From the NCBI GenBank assembly GCA_963814915.1, contig CAWFEI010000005.1, positions 248,001-312,000 on the forward strand: a stretch of 64,000 nucleotides of DNA, in the 5' to 3' direction. This stretch comes from VRUE01 sp963814915 (GTDB lineage Bacteria; Actinomycetota; Thermoleophilia; Solirubrobacterales; 70-9). The notes below the pieces were generated by a model. That model was not told where the DNA came from and searched no databases. It saw only the letters and a list, made by a program, of their open reading frames with translations. This document shows positions 51,918 through 59,950 of this stretch, in pieces; the first letter of the stretch is position 1, and each line of letters opens with the position of its first letter. The translations under genes and the position numbers were made by a program.

Positions 51918-53266
51918 CTCGCGAGCTGCTCCTGCTCGCGGCCGATCAAGCGCCCGCCGACGAAGAAGAGCGCGATCAGGAAGCCCACCAGCGAGAGGGC
52001 CGCGTCGAGGCGAAAGCCCGCCTGGATGCCGTCGACGAAGGAACCCTGGGCGGAAAAGACGGTCGTCGTCAGGCCAAGGCCGATCGCGCCACCGGCGATC
52101 TGGCACATGTAGAGGATCCCGCCGGCAAGGCTGCTCTGCGATTCGTCGACCGAGGTGACCCCCGCGGTCGTCGCGGTTGGATAGAAGCTGCCGATCCCGA
52201 GCCCGAGGATGAGCATGCCCGGGACCAGTGCCGCGTAGCCGGAGCCTTCTGTCGCCTGGGAGAAGAGGAAGGGCGCGACCGTTATGCAGGCCGCGCCGAG
52301 CACGGCCAGCGGCTTAGCCCCGACCCGGTTGTAGAGCGGCCCGGCGACAAAGGAGACGAGGGCGAAGGTGCCGAGGAAGGGGAGCACGCCGACGCCAGCT
52401 TCCAGCGGCGAGTAGCCGAGGTGCTTCTGCATGAACTCGGGTAAGTAGAGCAGCGCCGCGAAGAAGGTCGCCGACATCAGGGTGATCGCGATGCAGGAGG
52501 CGCGGAAGCTCTCGTTGCCCACCACCGAGCGCGGCACCAGGGCGCTCTCGCCCGCGCGTCGCTCGATCGGGACGAAGGAGGCGATCAGGACCGCCGAGAT
52601 GGCGAACATGCCGAGTACGCGGGGGTCGCCCCAGCCCCAGTCGTCGACCTGGTCGAGGCCGACCAGAAGCGCGACCAGGCCGACTGAGATCGTCGCGATA
52701 CCCGGGTAGTCGATCTTCCGACCGCCTCCCTCAGGGGCCTTGACGTGCACGAGGAAGTAGGTGACGAAAACGGCGAAAAGCGCGATCGGCACATTGAGGA
52801 AGAAGATCCAGCGCCAGCTGAGCGCGTCGGTCAGCACGCCGCCGATCAACGGCCCGAGCGCGTTGCCGAGCCCGGCGGCGCCGAGGATGATCCCGCCGGC
52901 GAGCCCGGCCTTCTCGGAAGGCAGCAGCTCGAAGGTCATGCCGAGAATCGCCGGCCACATCAGCGCCCCGCCGAGCCCCATGATCACGCGGGTGACGATC
53001 AACCAGGTCTCGGTCTGCGCGGCGCCGCCCAGCGCAGACATCGAGGCGAAGATCGCGGCGCCGAGGAAGAAGGCGCGACGGCGGCCGAACATGTCGGCAA
53101 GGCGGCCTCCGGTGACAATCATCACACCGAACGTCAGCGCGTAGGCGTTGACCACCCACTGGATCGTGTTGACGTTTGTGTCGAAGTCCTTCTCCATCGT
53201 CGGGATCGCGACGTTGACCGCGGAGAAGTCGTTGGCGATCACCAGCACACTCATGCTCATCGCCAA
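51914..53266 (-). CDS. MFS multidrug exporter (DHA2/EmrB type)
   Basis: 450 residues from TTG 53266, 12-14 TM helices. DHA2 hallmarks: ANDFSAVNVAIPTMEKDF in TM1, TIQWVVNAYALTFGVMIVTGGRLADMFGRRRAF, and motif C in LGNALGPLIGGVL. The frame stays open upstream to an in-frame TAG (53312-53314) and reads IARLDRTTVLAL, matching the usual N-terminus; ATC 53302 may be the true start, because TAGGCT ends 6 nt before it. ATG 53260 is the first AUG. Confidence 0.88.
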   Translation of the reverse strand: MAMSMSVLVIANDFSAVNVAIPTMEKDFDTNVNTIQWVVNAYALTFGVMIVTGGRLADMFGRRRAFFLGAAIFASMSALGGAAQTETWLIVTRVIMGLGGALMWPAILGMTFELLPSEKAGLAGGIILGAAGLGNALGPLIGGVLTDALSWRWIFFLNVPIALFAVFVTYFLVHVKAPEGGGRKIDYPGIATISVGLVALLVGLDQVDDWGWGDPRVLGMFAISAVLIASFVPIERRAGESALVPRSVVGNESFRASCIAITLMSATFFAALLYLPEFMQKHLGYSPLEAGVGVLPFLGTFALVSFVAGPLYNRVGAKPLAVLGAACITVAPFLFSQATEGSGYAALVPGMLILGLGIGSFYPTATTAGVTSVDESQSSLAGGILYMCQIAGGAIGLGLTTTVFSAQGSFVDGIQAGFRLDAALSLVGFLIALFFVGGRLIGREQEQLAS

Positions 53267-53295
53267 CAGAGCCAGGACGGTGGTGCGATCGAGCC

Positions 53296-53323
53296 TTGCG
53301 ATCCGGGCAGCCTACGCTAAGCT
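53296..53323 (+). promoter_or_regulatory. leuL-leuA promoter
   Basis: TTGCGA (53296-53301), 16-nt spacer, TAAGCT (53318-53323), which ends 10 nt before the leader-peptide ATG. Confidence 0.55.
53309..53314 (-). promoter_or_regulatory. -10 of MFS gene
   Basis: TAGGCT on the minus strand, 6 nt before the in-frame ATC at 53302. It nearly touches the leu leader -10 on the other strand. Confidence 0.45.
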
Positions 53324-53330
53324 GAAACGG

Positions 53331-53452
53331 CGAATGACCAATCGCCTCGACAGCCTGTCGCTACTCCTTCTCCTCCCCCTTCGGGGGGAATAGCGCTGGG
53401 CGGCGCGAGAGCCGCGAGAGACAAGGTCATTCGAACGCACTGGAGAAGGAGG
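53331..53452 (+). promoter_or_regulatory. Leucine attenuator with Shine-Dalgarno sequestration
   Basis: Helix A: CGAATGACC (53331-53339) with GGTCATTCG (53425-53433), 9 bp. Helix B: CTCCTTCTCC (53364-53373) with GGAGAAGGAG (53442-53451), 10 bp, covering the leuA Shine-Dalgarno. B crosses A, giving a pseudoknot. A C(TTCG)G-capped hairpin TCCCCC/GGGGGA (53374-53379 with 53384-53389) follows the Leu codons. A ribosome stalled at the Leu codons would free the Shine-Dalgarno. No T-tract terminator is visible, so control is probably translational. Confidence 0.7.
53334..53393 (+). CDS. leuL: Leucine-rich leader peptide of leuA
   Basis: A 19-codon ORF reading MTNRLDSLSLLLLLPLRGE with 8 Leu codons, five of them consecutive, and a TAG stop 69 nt before leuA. 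It is a textbook position and composition for amino-acid-sensing attenuation. The run CTCCTTCTCC (53364-53373), inside the Leu codons, is the exact complement of the leuA Shine-Dalgarno region. Confidence 0.8.
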   Translation: MTNRLDSLSLLLLLPLRGE

Positions 53453-53462
53453 CAGTACCACG

Positions 53463-55055
53463 ATGAACACCTCACCCGCAGCTGACGCCGACCGCGTCCA
53501 CATCTTCGACACGACCCTGCGCGATGGCGAGCAGTCGCCCGGCATCTCGCTCAACACGGCCGAAAAGGTCGAGATCGCACAGCAGCTGGCGCGGCTCGGC
53601 GTAGATGTGATCGAGGCCGGCTTTCCGATCACCTCACCCGGCGACTTCGAGGCGGTCGAGGCGATCTCGCGCAGCGTCGAGGGCCCGACCGTCTGCGGCC
53701 TCGCCCGCACCCACAAGGCCGACATCGACGCCGCCTGGGGAGCGGTTAGGGACGCCGGGCGGCCCCGCATCCACACCTTCATCTCGACCTCTGACATCCA
53801 CATCGAGCACCAGCTGCAGACCGATCGCGAGGACGTCAAGGGACAGGCCCGGGCTGCCGTCTCCCTGGCCCGCTCCTACTGTGAGGACGTCGAGTTCTCG
53901 CCGATGGACGCCACCCGAGCCGACATCGAGTTCACCGCCGAGGTCTGCTCGATCGCGGTCGAAGAGGGAGCGACGGTCGTCAACATACCCGACACGGTCG
54001 GCTACACGACGCCGGAGGAGTACATGGAGTACTTCCGCCGTCTCTACGAGATGGTGCCCGGCCTGCGCGAGGTCGAGACCTCGGTCCACTGCCACGACGA
54101 TCTCGGCATGGCGGTCGCCAACTCCTACGCCGGGTTGCTGGCCGGCGCCCGCCAGGTCGAGTGCGCGATCAACGGGATCGGCGAGCGGGCGGGCAACTGT
54201 TCGCTGGAGGAGATCGTGATGCTGATCAAGACCAGGGCGGACGTTCACGGGCTCGACACGGGAGTGGAAACCCGCGAGCTGGCCCGGACCAGCCGCATGG
54301 TCTCCCGCCTGACCGGCTACGCGATCCAGCCCAACAAGGCCGTGGTCGGCCGCAATGCCTTCGCGCACGAGTCCGGGATCCACCAGGACGGCGTGCTGAA
54401 GGAGCGCACGACCTACGAGATCATGGACGCGACCGAAGTCGGCCTCGAGTCCAACTCGATCGTGCTGGGCAAGCATTCCGGGCGCCACGCCCTGCGCGAC
54501 GCGCTGGAGCAGCTCGGCTTCCAGATCGAGGGCAACGCGCTCAATGCGGCCTTCAAGCGCTTCAAGGAGGTCGCCGACCGCAAGAAGCAGGTCACCGCGC
54601 TCGACCTGGAGGCGATCGTCTCCGACGAGATGCGCGAGCGCGCCGACACACACGAGCTGTCCTGGTTCGAGGTCGAGGCCGGGTCGCGGCGCGATCCGCT
54701 CGCCCGCGTCGCCGTGACGCTGCCCTCCGGCGAGGAGGCGGTCGGCGAGTCCGGCGGCGACGGCCCGGTCGATGCGATCTTCCGCGCGATCCAGAAGGCC
54801 ACCGATACCGAGTGCGAGCTGCGCCAGTACAACGTCGAGGCCGTGACTGAGGGCGAGGACGCGCTCGGCGAGGTCAGCGTGATGCTGCGCGCCGCCGGGC
54901 GCCTCGCGACTGGCCAGGGCGTCGCGACGGACATCCTCGAGGCCTCGGCGCGTGCTTACGTGCGAGCGCTGTCCAACGCGCTCGACGGCGCCGCGATCCG
55001 CGAGGCCGAGGCGGCCACCGCCGAGGCCGCGGTCGAGCGGACGCCCGGCCCCTGA
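53463..55055 (+). CDS. leuA: 2-isopropylmalate synthase
   Basis: 530 residues, first leucine-specific step. HMGL-like TIM barrel with FDTTLRDGEQSPG, HCHDDLGMAVANS, NGIGERAGNCSLEE, FAHESGIHQDG, then the C-terminal leucine-binding allosteric domain (about residues 400-510). AAGGAGG lies 10 nt before the ATG. So feedback inhibition and leader-peptide control probably act together. It converges with the membrane gene, ending 1 nt from it. Confidence 0.96.
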   Translation: MNTSPAADADRVHIFDTTLRDGEQSPGISLNTAEKVEIAQQLARLGVDVIEAGFPITSPGDFEAVEAISRSVEGPTVCGLARTHKADIDAAWGAVRDAGRPRIHTFISTSDIHIEHQLQTDREDVKGQARAAVSLARSYCEDVEFSPMDATRADIEFTAEVCSIAVEEGATVVNIPDTVGYTTPEEYMEYFRRLYEMVPGLREVETSVHCHDDLGMAVANSYAGLLAGARQVECAINGIGERAGNCSLEEIVMLIKTRADVHGLDTGVETRELARTSRMVSRLTGYAIQPNKAVVGRNAFAHESGIHQDGVLKERTTYEIMDATEVGLESNSIVLGKHSGRHALRDALEQLGFQIEGNALNAAFKRFKEVADRKKQVTALDLEAIVSDEMRERADTHELSWFEVEAGSRRDPLARVAVTLPSGEEAVGESGGDGPVDAIFRAIQKATDTECELRQYNVEAVTEGEDALGEVSVMLRAAGRLATGQGVATDILEASARAYVRALSNALDGAAIREAEAATAEAAVERTPGP

Positions 55056-55056
55056 A

Positions 55057-55488
55057 TCAGGCGCCGCCCCCGTCGAAGCGATGCGCGAGGTCGATCTCGA
55101 GGCTGGCGATCGAGAGATAGAGGGCCGTGGCGGCGAAGGCCGCCAGCGGCCACGCCGCGATGCCCGGGATAAATCCGATCAGCACCGTTGCGCCGAAGGC
55201 GGCCCCGATCGCGAAGACGTGGACCATGCCGGCCTTGACGAGATCCCCGTGCTCGGTCGGCAACGGCCGTGGCGCCATTCGCTGTGAGATCAGGGCAAGC
55301 AGGACGAAGGCAGCGATCGCGCCGATCACAAAGAACAGGATGTCGAGCACGGTGGGGGCGCCGTGGCTGTGCGAGATGATGCTGTGGCTGGAGAGCACCG
55401 TCAGGGTGTAGCCGTAGGGGACGGCGCTGCCGCGCAGGACGGTCGCAAGCGCCTCCAACGGCTCCTGCGTCGGCCGGGAGGGGCTCAC
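55057..55488 (-). CDS. Membrane protein, unknown function
   Basis: 143 residues, with hydrophobic segments about 47-66, 86-108 and 110-127 after a polar N-terminus that contains SHSHGAP. Its GTG start overlaps the clc stop (GTGA), so it is translated with the channel gene. Family not recognised. Confidence 0.7.
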   Translation of the reverse strand: MSPSRPTQEPLEALATVLRGSAVPYGYTLTVLSSHSIISHSHGAPTVLDILFFVIGAIAAFVLLALISQRMAPRPLPTEHGDLVKAGMVHVFAIGAAFGATVLIGFIPGIAAWPLAAFAATALYLSIASLEIDLAHRFDGGGA

Positions 55489-57311
55489 ACCGGCGCGGGC
55501 GTCTTGCGTGTTGGCGCGGTGCCGCCTAGCCGGGCTCGTTCGAGCTTCATGCGCTGATCGTAGACGCGCAGGATGTCGCGATGGGAGAGCCAGCCGACCA
55601 CCCGCTCGCCCTTTTCGTCGAGCACGGCCAGACCGGCGCTGTCGGTTCGCACCAGGGTTCCGGTGGCCTCCGAGAGCGATTCGCTCGGGGTCAGTGTCGG
55701 CAGCTTCCGGGCCAGCGCGCCGGCGTCGGTCTCCTCTCCCTCGCTCAGCGCCTGCTCGAGCTCGTCGTCGCGCAGGATGCCGAGGAACGCTCCCTCGGCG
55801 TCAACCACCGGCAGGGCCGGCTCCTCGCCGGCGCTGAGCAGCTCGACCGCCTCCGACAGCGGCGCCGCGACGGCGACGGGGGAGGGCATCGGCCGCATCG
55901 CCTCGGCGACAGTGATCGCTTCCATCGGGCTCGCCGGGCGGCGGCGGAGGAGATCGATGCCGCGCCGGGCCAGCTTCAGGGTGTAGATCGAGTCGCTGGA
56001 GAGCCGGTTCGCGACGGCCGTGGCGATTACCACGGCGAGCATCAACGGCAGCATGATCCGGTAGTCGCCGGTCAGCTCGAAGATGATCAGGATCGCGGTC
56101 ATCGGCGCCCGCGCCGCCGCCGCGAACACGGCGCCCATGCCGATCAGGCCGTAGGCCGCCGCCGGGCCGGCCAGCCCTGGCAGCAGATCGTGCGCGGCCA
56201 GCCCGAAGGCCGAGCCGAGCATCGCACCCATGAACAGGGCGGGGGCGAAGACGCCACCCGAGCCGCCGATCGAGAGGGTCAGGCTGGTCGCCAACACCTT
56301 GGCGGCGAGCAGGGCGAGCAGGAACAGCAGCGTGTATTGGCCGGCGATAGCGCTTTCCAGCACGTCGTAGCCGACGCCGTACATCTGCGGCACGGCGAGC
56401 AGCAGCAGGCCGAGCAGAAGACCTCCAACCGCGGGCCGCCAGGCCTCGGAGAAGCGCCAGAGGCGGTCGGCGCGATCCTCCATTCCGTATAGCACCCGGA
56501 TGAAAAGGACGCCGACAACCGCGGCGACCAGGCCGAGCAGCAGGTAGAGGGGATAGCCGCCGACGGCGCCGACGCCGACCTGCGGCAGTTCGAGGAAGGC
56601 TTCGGAGCCGAAGGCGGCGCGGCCGATCACGTCGGCCGTCACCGAGGAGACGACGACGGCGCTGAAGGAGCGGGTCTCGAAGTCGCGCAGGATCACCTCG
56701 AGGGCGAAGAAGACACCCGCGATCGGGGCGTTGAAGGTGGCTGAGATCCCGCCCGCGGCGCCACAGGCGACGAGCAGGCGCATCCGCGCCTCCGGCGAGC
56801 GGGCGATCTGCCCGACGGTCGAGCCGAGCGCTGAGCCGATCTGCACGATCGGCCCCTCGCGACCGACCGAGCCGCCGGAGCCGATGCACAGGGCGGAGGC
56901 GAGGGCCTTGACCACGGCAACCACTGGCCTGATCCGCCCACCACGGCGGGCGACGGCGTACATCACCTCGGGGACGCCGTGGCCGCGCGCCTCACCGGCG
57001 AAGCGATTGACCAGAGGGCCGTAGATCAGCCCGCCGACGATCGGCACGAGGGCGACGAACCAGATGCCCAAGCCGGGCACGAGCGGGTTGGAGACGCGCC
57101 CGTCGACGCCGTAGCTTTCGTGACCGGTGAAGACGTAGGTGAAGCCGTCGATCAAATAGCGGAAGGCGATCGCGCCGAGCCCAGCGCCGATTCCGACGGC
57201 GACGGCAAGCGCCAGGAGGCCGCCGGGACCGGCCATCCAATTGCCGATTCGCGCCCGCCCGCTGGTGGGAAGTCGTGGCCAGGGGGCCCATGCGCGGGTT
57301 TCGGCACTCAC
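55485..57311 (-). CDS. ClC-family chloride channel/transporter with CBS domains
   Basis: 608 residues. ClC core of 10-12 helices with GSGGSVGREGPIVQIGSALG (gating Glu in GREGP) and GGSGGVFAPALFMGAMLG; two C-terminal CBS domains from about residue 468. GTG 57311 is supported by TATAAA ending 6 nt upstream. Operon with the small membrane gene; divergent from the XRE-cupin gene. Confidence 0.93.
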   Translation of the reverse strand: MSAETRAWAPWPRLPTSGRARIGNWMAGPGGLLALAVAVGIGAGLGAIAFRYLIDGFTYVFTGHESYGVDGRVSNPLVPGLGIWFVALVPIVGGLIYGPLVNRFAGEARGHGVPEVMYAVARRGGRIRPVVAVVKALASALCIGSGGSVGREGPIVQIGSALGSTVGQIARSPEARMRLLVACGAAGGISATFNAPIAGVFFALEVILRDFETRSFSAVVVSSVTADVIGRAAFGSEAFLELPQVGVGAVGGYPLYLLLGLVAAVVGVLFIRVLYGMEDRADRLWRFSEAWRPAVGGLLLGLLLLAVPQMYGVGYDVLESAIAGQYTLLFLLALLAAKVLATSLTLSIGGSGGVFAPALFMGAMLGSAFGLAAHDLLPGLAGPAAAYGLIGMGAVFAAAARAPMTAILIIFELTGDYRIMLPLMLAVVIATAVANRLSSDSIYTLKLARRGIDLLRRRPASPMEAITVAEAMRPMPSPVAVAAPLSEAVELLSAGEEPALPVVDAEGAFLGILRDDELEQALSEGEETDAGALARKLPTLTPSESLSEATGTLVRTDSAGLAVLDEKGERVVGWLSHRDILRVYDQRMKLERARLGGTAPTRKTPAPV

Positions 57312-57317
57312 TCTTCG

Positions 57318-57323
57318 TTTATA
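57318..57323 (-). promoter_or_regulatory. -10 of clc operon
   Basis: TATAAA on the minus strand, 6 nt before GTG 57311. Confidence 0.55.
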
Positions 57324-57334
57324 TCAATCGGCGA

Positions 57335-57360
57335 TGTACGAACGTACGTGATAGCGTACA
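57335..57360. promoter_or_regulatory. Candidate XRE operator
   Basis: TGTACG (57335-57340) and CGTACA (57355-57360) are inverted arms, with a third CGTAC half-site at 57343-57347 in ACGTACGT. The right arm overlaps the XRE gene's own -10 TAGCGT (57352-57357), which ends 6 nt before ATG 57364. Autoregulation, and control of clc, is likely. Confidence 0.55.
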
Positions 57361-57363
57361 ACG

Positions 57364-57957
57364 ATGCCCGCGACGTTCACCTCGATCGCTCCGAAGGCGC
57401 CGTCGATCGGCCCTCGCATCCATGCCCTGCGCGAGGCGATGGGCCTTTCCCTGCGCGACCTCGCCGAGCGCAGCGGCGTCAGCGCGCCGATGCTCTCCCA
57501 GGTCGAGCGCGGTGAGACCAGCCCGACCCTCGCCGTTGCCGAGAAGATCGCCGCCGGCCTCGAACTGACCCTCTCGCAGCTGCTGCGACTCGACGAGGGC
57601 GAGCACGTGATCGTCAGCCGAGCAGGCGGGCGCCGTCGCTTCGAGCGCGGTGGGCACCGCTTCGAGGAGCTGACCCCGCCGCTGCCGGGCCAACGGGCCG
57701 ACGTCTCGCTGCACATCTTGAGCGTGGGCGCGACCACGGGTGGGCCCGACGACCCGCCGATCCACGAGCCGGGCAGCCGCGAGACGGCGGTCGTCCTGAC
57801 CGGCGTGGTGGCGCTGACCGTCGAGGGGACCCGCCACGAGCTGCACGCCGGCGATAGCGTCACCTTCGACGCCGACCTGCCGCACCACTTCGAGAACGAC
57901 GGCGAGGAGCAGGCACGCTTCCTCGCCGTGATAGCCGCCGGACTGAGGAGGAGCTAG
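57364..57957 (+). CDS. XRE-family regulator with cupin sensor domain
   Basis: 197 residues: HTH_3 about 17-72 (LRDLAERSGVSAPMLSQVERGETSPTLAVAEKIA) and a C-terminal cupin about 120-190 (HEPGSRETAVVLTGVVALTVEG, LPHHFENDG). Such proteins sense small ligands or metals and are often local repressors. leuC starts 2 nt after its stop, with its Shine-Dalgarno inside this gene, so leuCD are co-transcribed with it. Confidence 0.9.
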   Translation: MPATFTSIAPKAPSIGPRIHALREAMGLSLRDLAERSGVSAPMLSQVERGETSPTLAVAEKIAAGLELTLSQLLRLDEGEHVIVSRAGGRRRFERGGHRFEELTPPLPGQRADVSLHILSVGATTGGPDDPPIHEPGSRETAVVLTGVVALTVEGTRHELHAGDSVTFDADLPHHFENDGEEQARFLAVIAAGLRRS

Positions 57958-57959
57958 CG

Positions 57960-59345
57960 ATGCCACAGACGATGTTCGACAAGATCTGGAGCGAGCACGA
58001 GGTCGCCGACGGCCTGCTCTACATCGACCTGCACCTGGTCCACGAGGTGACCTCCCCGCAGGCCTTCGACGGCCTGCGGCTGGCCGGCCGCCCGGTGCGC
58101 AGGGCCGACAAGACGCTCGCCACCGCCGACCACAACGTGCCCACCGACGGCACCAAGGCGGCCAGCCTGATCGCCGACCAACTCTCACGCGTGCAGGTCG
58201 AAACCCTGGAGCGCAACTGCGAGGAGTTCGGCATCCCGCTCTACTCGCTGGGCTCCGACCGACAGGGGATTGTCCACGTGATCGGCCCCGAGCTGGGCAT
58301 CACCCAGCCGGGCATGACGATCGTCTGCGGCGACAGTCACACTTCCACCCACGGCGCCTTCGGGGCACTTGCCTTCGGCATCGGAACTTCCGAGGTCGAG
58401 CACGTGCTGGCGACCCAGTGCCTCGTGCAGAAACGCCCCAAAACGATGCGGATCCTCTACTCGGGAGAGCTCAGCCCGGGGGTGACGCCGAAGGACCTGA
58501 TTCTGGCGACGATCGGCCGTCTCGGCACCGGCGGCATGGTCGGCCACGCGGTCGAGTACGCCGGTCCGGCGATCGAGTCGCTCTCGATGCCCGGGCGGAT
58601 GACGGTCTGCAATATGACGATCGAGGGCGGCGGCCGGGCGGGCATGATCGCCCCCGACGAGACCACGTTCGAGTGGGTGCGGGGCCGCGATGCGGCGCCG
58701 GGCGACTTCGACGCCTCGGTTGAGCGCTGGCGCCGGCTGCCGACCGACGGCGGGGCGAGCTTCGACACCGAGGTCGAGGTCGACGCCGCCGGGATCTCAC
58801 CGATGGTCACCTGGGGGACCAACCCCGGAATGGTCGTCGAGGTGACCGGCGCGGTCCCCGATCCGGCGGCGATGGATTCGCCTGCCGATCGCGAATCGGC
58901 CGAGCGGGCCCTGGCCTACATGGCGCTCGAGCCGGGCATGCCGATGACCGAGGTCGCTCCGGAACGGGTCTTCATCGGGTCCTGCACGAACTCCAGGGTC
59001 GAGGACCTGCGCGAGGCCGCCGCGATGGTCGACGGCCGCAAGGTCGCCGGCTCGGTGCGGGCGATGGTCGTCCCCGGCTCCCAGCAGGTCAAGGCGGAGG
59101 CCGAAGCCGAGGGCCTGCACGACGTCTTCCGCTCGGCTGGGTTCGAGTGGCGTGAGGCGGGCTGCTCGATGTGCCTCGGGATGAACCCCGACACGCTGAT
59201 CGAGGGCGAGCGCTGCGCATCGACTTCAAATCGAAACTTCGAGGGCCGTCAGGGCAAGGGCGGCCGGACACATCTGGTCAGCCCACGGATGGCGGCAGCC
59301 GCCGCGATCGAGGGCCATTTCGTAGACATCCGAGACTGGAGCTAG
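57960..59345 (+). CDS. leuC: 3-isopropylmalate dehydratase large subunit
   Basis: 461 residues of the aconitase superfamily. GDSHTSTHGAFGALAFGIGTSEVEHVLATQ, and the 4Fe-4S Cys in GSCTNSR and in CSMCLGMNPD. GGAGGAG precedes the ATG inside the XRE gene. LeuB is not in the window. Confidence 0.95.
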   Translation: MPQTMFDKIWSEHEVADGLLYIDLHLVHEVTSPQAFDGLRLAGRPVRRADKTLATADHNVPTDGTKAASLIADQLSRVQVETLERNCEEFGIPLYSLGSDRQGIVHVIGPELGITQPGMTIVCGDSHTSTHGAFGALAFGIGTSEVEHVLATQCLVQKRPKTMRILYSGELSPGVTPKDLILATIGRLGTGGMVGHAVEYAGPAIESLSMPGRMTVCNMTIEGGGRAGMIAPDETTFEWVRGRDAAPGDFDASVERWRRLPTDGGASFDTEVEVDAAGISPMVTWGTNPGMVVEVTGAVPDPAAMDSPADRESAERALAYMALEPGMPMTEVAPERVFIGSCTNSRVEDLREAAAMVDGRKVAGSVRAMVVPGSQQVKAEAEAEGLHDVFRSAGFEWREAGCSMCLGMNPDTLIEGERCASTSNRNFEGRQGKGGRTHLVSPRMAAAAAIEGHFVDIRDWS

Positions 59346-59381
59346 AGATCAAACCGTCAGATATGGGATCGGAGGCGCACC

Positions 59382-59942
59382 TTGAGACCGATTGATGTAA
59401 TTGAGGGCGGCGTGTCTGTGCTTGACCGCGCGGACGTCGACACCGACCAGATCATCCCCAAGCAGTTCCTCAAGCGGGTCGAGCGGACCGGTTTCGGCGA
59501 GTTTCTCTTCTACGACTGGCTGCGCGACGGTGAGATCGAGCTTGAGCCGAACCCGATTCTCGTCGCCGGGCGTAACTTCGGCTGCGGCTCCTCGCGCGAG
59601 CACGCGCCGTGGGCGCTGGAGGACTTCGGCTTCGAGGCGATCGTCGCGCCATCCTTCGCCGACATCTTCTACGCCAACTGCACCAAGGTCGGGCTGCTGC
59701 CGGTCGAGCTCGACGAGAAGCATTGCCGGGCGGTTGCCGAGGCGGGAGAGGCACGCATCGACGTCGACGACCAGACGGTCACCTGCTCCGCCGGAGTCTT
59801 CGAGTTCGAGATCGAGCCCGACATCCAGCACCGGCTGCTCAACGGGCTCGACGACATCGCCATCACGCTGGAGAGCGCCGCGGCGATCGACGCGTTCGAG
59901 GCCGATCGCGCCGACGCCGGGCCCGTCACAACGGCGCTCTGA
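59382..59942 (+). CDS. leuD: 3-isopropylmalate dehydratase small subunit
   Basis: 186 residues, swivelling domain: DRADVDTDQIIPKQFLK, GRNFGCGSSREHAPWAL, IVAPSFADIFYANCTKVGLLPV. TTG 59382 is the start because GGAGG lies 6 nt upstream (59371-59375) and no ATG fits. It forms the active enzyme with LeuC. Confidence 0.94.
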   Translation: MRPIDVIEGGVSVLDRADVDTDQIIPKQFLKRVERTGFGEFLFYDWLRDGEIELEPNPILVAGRNFGCGSSREHAPWALEDFGFEAIVAPSFADIFYANCTKVGLLPVELDEKHCRAVAEAGEARIDVDDQTVTCSAGVFEFEIEPDIQHRLLNGLDDIAITLESAAAIDAFEADRADAGPVTTAL

Positions 59943-59950
59943 GACGGGCG

